From: Owenia fusiformis
Taxonomy: Eukaryota > Annelida > Polychaeta > Sabellida > Oweniidae
Length of the DNA stretch: 37,000 nt
NCBI GenBank assembly: GCA_903813345.2
Contig: CAIIXF020000066.1
Span: 1 to 37,000 of the forward strand
Reading direction: 5' to 3'
In this document: piece by piece, positions 34,198-37,000 of the stretch
Layout: each line of letters starts with the position of its first letter
Position numbering within the stretch: position 1 is the first letter of the stretch
Notes under the pieces: generated by a model
What the model was told of the DNA's origin: nothing
Database searches by the model: none
Seen by the model: the letters and a program-made list of their open reading frames with translations, nothing else
Made by a program: the position numbers and the translations under genes

Positions 34198-34531
34198 TTT
34201 TTCCAGGGGAATATCCTGTCCACTGACATGTTCCCGAGGCTGTAGGCTGTCAGAATTTGGTGATTCAGAGGCTAATGTAAATGTAATATATGGGATAGTG
34301 CATAATTTATGCAAATGACTTACTGTAAGTTTTGGCCATTACTGTTGCCATATTTTCCTCAGTAGCTAAAATATTAGAAACATAAAAATAGTGCAGCTTT
34401 TCAAAAAATGATTTTGCTTGGCATTGTCATCCATGTTTTCGTCTGTTTACAATTCTTCATAAATTCTAATATGGGATTTAGCTTTAAAAATATATCCACT
34501 AGAGAACGGATATTTGGACCTCTTTTTATAC

Positions 34532-34631
34532 TCACAATCTGGTGTGCTCGTACAATCAGGAGTTGATTCGATATTAAACTCCGCAGAAGAAAGAAGTTCC
34601 AGCGTTTCTGCACATATGTCCGGGTCCTCTA
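34532..34631 (-). CDS. Candidate single host exon
   Basis: Acceptor GCTCAG and donor GA/GTATAA bound a frame reading VEDPDICAETLELLSSAEFN then IESTPDCTSTPDCE, with a duplicated (S)TPDC. Neither its start phase (1) nor its end phase (2) matches the nearest exons on either side. It may belong to the same gene with small exons missed, or to an alternative form. Confidence 0.4.
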
Positions 34632-34775
34632 CTGAGCACAATGTGAGTGATAAACTAACCTATTATACAAGACGTATAGAGCTGAATTAGTCAATATTTG
34701 ATTAAAGGTCTCTTGAATATACAAAAAAATACAAAGTAGTTACAGGAATCTAGATATAGCCAAATAGCGGCTTAC

Positions 34776-36560
34776 CTTTATGATGGATTCTTCTTTTTTT
34801 ATTGTCATGTCAACATATTGCTGTGCCAAAGCAAAAACATCATCATCTTCTAATATGAATTCATTTACTCCGATATCTCCAAGTACAATAAAGTTATAAA
34901 ACATCAACTGAAGAAACGGTGTCCAATGGAAATGTCCAATTGTGACATTTGTGAGTTTGGACAGAGGTAATTGTTTCTGGATGGTAATGAAGGTTGTCAA
35001 ATGACATTTAGACGAAGTTAATAATCGTTTGATACTTGTGAAAAGATGTTCTTTTGTTTCTTCTATTCTGTATTATGTAATCTTAAATACTTTTAGTTGT
35101 TTTATTACTAATATCATTGTGATATGAATTCCTGATTTTATCGTTTTTAAATTCTATCTTTGTCAATAAATCATGAAATTGCTAAATTAAATGTAATTAC
35201 CTATCTGATATCCATATATGTCAAATTCAGCTTTCCAGGCACCGATCAGTACTGTTAATGTTTCTTTACATTGATCGACTTTGATGGATACTTTAGAAAC
35301 AACTTGGCCGTAGAACAATGGCATATCCACACAACACGAAAGGCCAAGACAATCCTCGTCTATGGTGCAGTAGCTGTGTCTAGGTGTTCGCTCGAGTAGT
35401 TTCGGACAGTCTAAACATTAAAAACAGCCTAAGTTGTGATCGTTTAGAAAGATGACAAGATTTAAATGATCTGTGTTCAACCATCCTGACTTACAAGACC
35501 CATCCCTGTCCAAGTAACGTCGGTTTCGACATTTAAGTATCGTGATTTTTTACGCCATAATAAATAAATAAAATAAATATTATAAACAAATATTAAATAA
35601 ATAAATTACAAAAGATGGTGCACATTTGCTAGAAAATATATAAACTAACCTAGTGATATAATATTACGAAGTCTATTTAATGAGACTTCTAGCGAACATG
35701 TGGCCATTGGTGTAAGTTTGGGTTATCATGCAAATACGATATTTAAGCAACAGGGTTCAATATAGTCTAGTGATATTATGAATGATAACCCACTTACCTT
35801 ATTAAACAACATGAGGCAATAGAATCGATTCAAATGCTATTTGTATAATTGTCATTTCATCTGACGGGTCCGATATTTGAGATGTTACAAATGTACACAT
35901 AATTTTAGAGTTACCACTTTTAAGTTCGTAGAACGCATCAAGTAAAACGTCTCGTGGACCTGTAGTTGTATTGCCTTGTAAGATTAGCACTTGGCTGAGT
36001 TCAGTATCGTCAAGTTCTGCTGGTCTAGTACATCCATTTATATCAAATAAATTTTTCTGAAATGGTTGATAGTGATTTAAAGGGCAACCGATCCAGTACC
36101 GTAGTTTCTTCGTCGTACCACAAATGGCATGGGTTTATTGGAAATGTTTCTTTCTGGTCATGAAGACCATATATTTGTTTTGAGGTAAGGTAATAATAAT
36201 CAGTGTAAAATATGATATTTCATCTCATCCTGAAACAATTTCGGACATAAATGCTTAATTACTCGTATTTAGTAAATAATAATTTTTAAAGAAAACTTAT
36301 ATCAAGACTGCTGACCTGAATGCCTTCGGTAAATTTATTGATTCTCTCTATCATCGCAGTGTTGTTTGAATTTTCAAGGAATTCAATAACCTTTTCCATC
36401 TTCAAATCCCTCACATTAAAGCCGAATGGATCGGGTCCAAATTCAGTAACTTCAGGCACGCCCATTTTCTCCAGCAAGGGTGCAAATATATCACTACGAC
36501 TCATATTCAGGATATTACTGAGTTTTGAGCTGATTTTGTGTGGGCGTTCATGAATTAAAT
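34776..36560 (-). CDS. Host gene, 5' part (incomplete): Cys-containing, probably secreted protein
   Basis: Exons 36560-36316, 36056-35915 and 35410-35201 chain in phase; 34976-34776 is open but its phase (0) does not match the previous exon's end (1). The product contains MSRSDIFAPLLEKMGVPEVT, FGPDPFGFNVRDLKMEKVIE, NLFDINGCTRPAELDDTELS, then a Cys-rich block YCTIDEDCLGLSCCVDMPLF followed by KVSIKVDQCKETLTVLIGAW, and finally LSKLTNVTIGHFHW and IGVNEFILEDDDVFALAQQY. The C-x-I-x3-DCxxLxCC pattern recalls extracellular disulphide modules, but I cannot name the family. The upstream end lies beyond what I can place in the window. It is probably the same gene as 33,630-31,156, since both are on the minus strand with similar residue make-up. 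Confidence 0.5.
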
Positions 36561-37000
36561 CTGAAAGGTCAACATAAATCAAAATTTCATTAACGGGTTT
36601 AACCACATCACTCTATGCTTTGTATGTTATATAAATTACATGCAAGCATTTAGATCATTTTGATATATGGATAGGCTGCAAACACACTAGAAGTGATTTA
36701 CTTCTTTAATGAGATATGCACATTATTCATAATGTCGATATTATTTAAAAGAAAATAAAGTTGATAAAGATATTTCTTTGAAAATAACTAGAAAACAGCA
36801 ACTCCAAGGAGCAGCGAAAGCCACTGAACAAAATATGTTTTGATGAATACAGTAGCAAGCATCTTAGAAATGCTTGGAAACGGAGCTCATTTGTCCAAAA
36901 GTATTAGCATATAACATTTGAACCAAATCTGTCCACCGGTAGTTGACTCATCAAAGATTTTGTTTTTTACGAAAAATGCCGGCCATTTTGAAATTCATCT

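Overview
The window is AT-rich, intron-dense animal DNA. Exons average about 50-300 bp with canonical GT/AG borders, there are several families of short inverted-repeat elements, and no bacterial gene organisation is visible. A lophotrochozoan such as a mollusc would fit, but the sequence alone does not prove the lineage. The coding calls come from splicing open frames by eye, keeping only joins in which intron phase and reading frame agree.

The dominant feature is a giant inverted-repeat element of about 28.4 kb, from 720 to 29,130. Its two tips match in inverted orientation: 38 identical bases, then further alignable sequence for about 250 bp. Each end continues into an array of a 16-bp perfect palindrome, TATAGAAATTTCTATA, with about 10 copies on the left and 12 on the right. 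Inside are two intron-rich genes transcribed outward from a central region. Gene A (minus strand, 14,587 to 2,010, 16 exons, about 755 aa) encodes a protein with a ParB/sulfiredoxin-like domain, a long coiled coil, basic segments and a conserved-looking C-terminal block. Gene B (plus strand, 15,568 to 27,416 or a shorter end at 26,601, about 840-950 aa) encodes a protein of the type I recall as DUF7869: Cys clusters followed by an RNase H-like set of acidic motifs (SIIFDGMDQ, LYLQADN, VGHTHEDID). That set looks like a DDE/D transposase core. My reading is a self-contained two-gene giant DNA transposon, in which a ParB-like protein may recognise the palindromic repeats, like parS, and the DUF7869-like protein may cut and join DNA.

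The element carries younger passengers: two Tc1/mariner-like inverted-repeat elements in introns, a pogo-like one in the central divergent region, a 463-bp element in a gene B intron, a 140-bp PIF/Harbinger-like one near the right end, and a pair of inverted dispersed repeats at 10.5 and 20.9 kb that keep the same short reading frame.

Outside the element, 1-719 holds at most one doubtful exon. To the right, 29.1-30.3 kb has promoter-like features (a TCTCGCGAGA palindrome and CCAAT boxes). From 36,560 down to 31,156 there are exons of a minus-strand host gene or gene pair for cysteine-containing, beta-rich, probably secreted proteins that I do not recognise; one part chains in phase and another does not.
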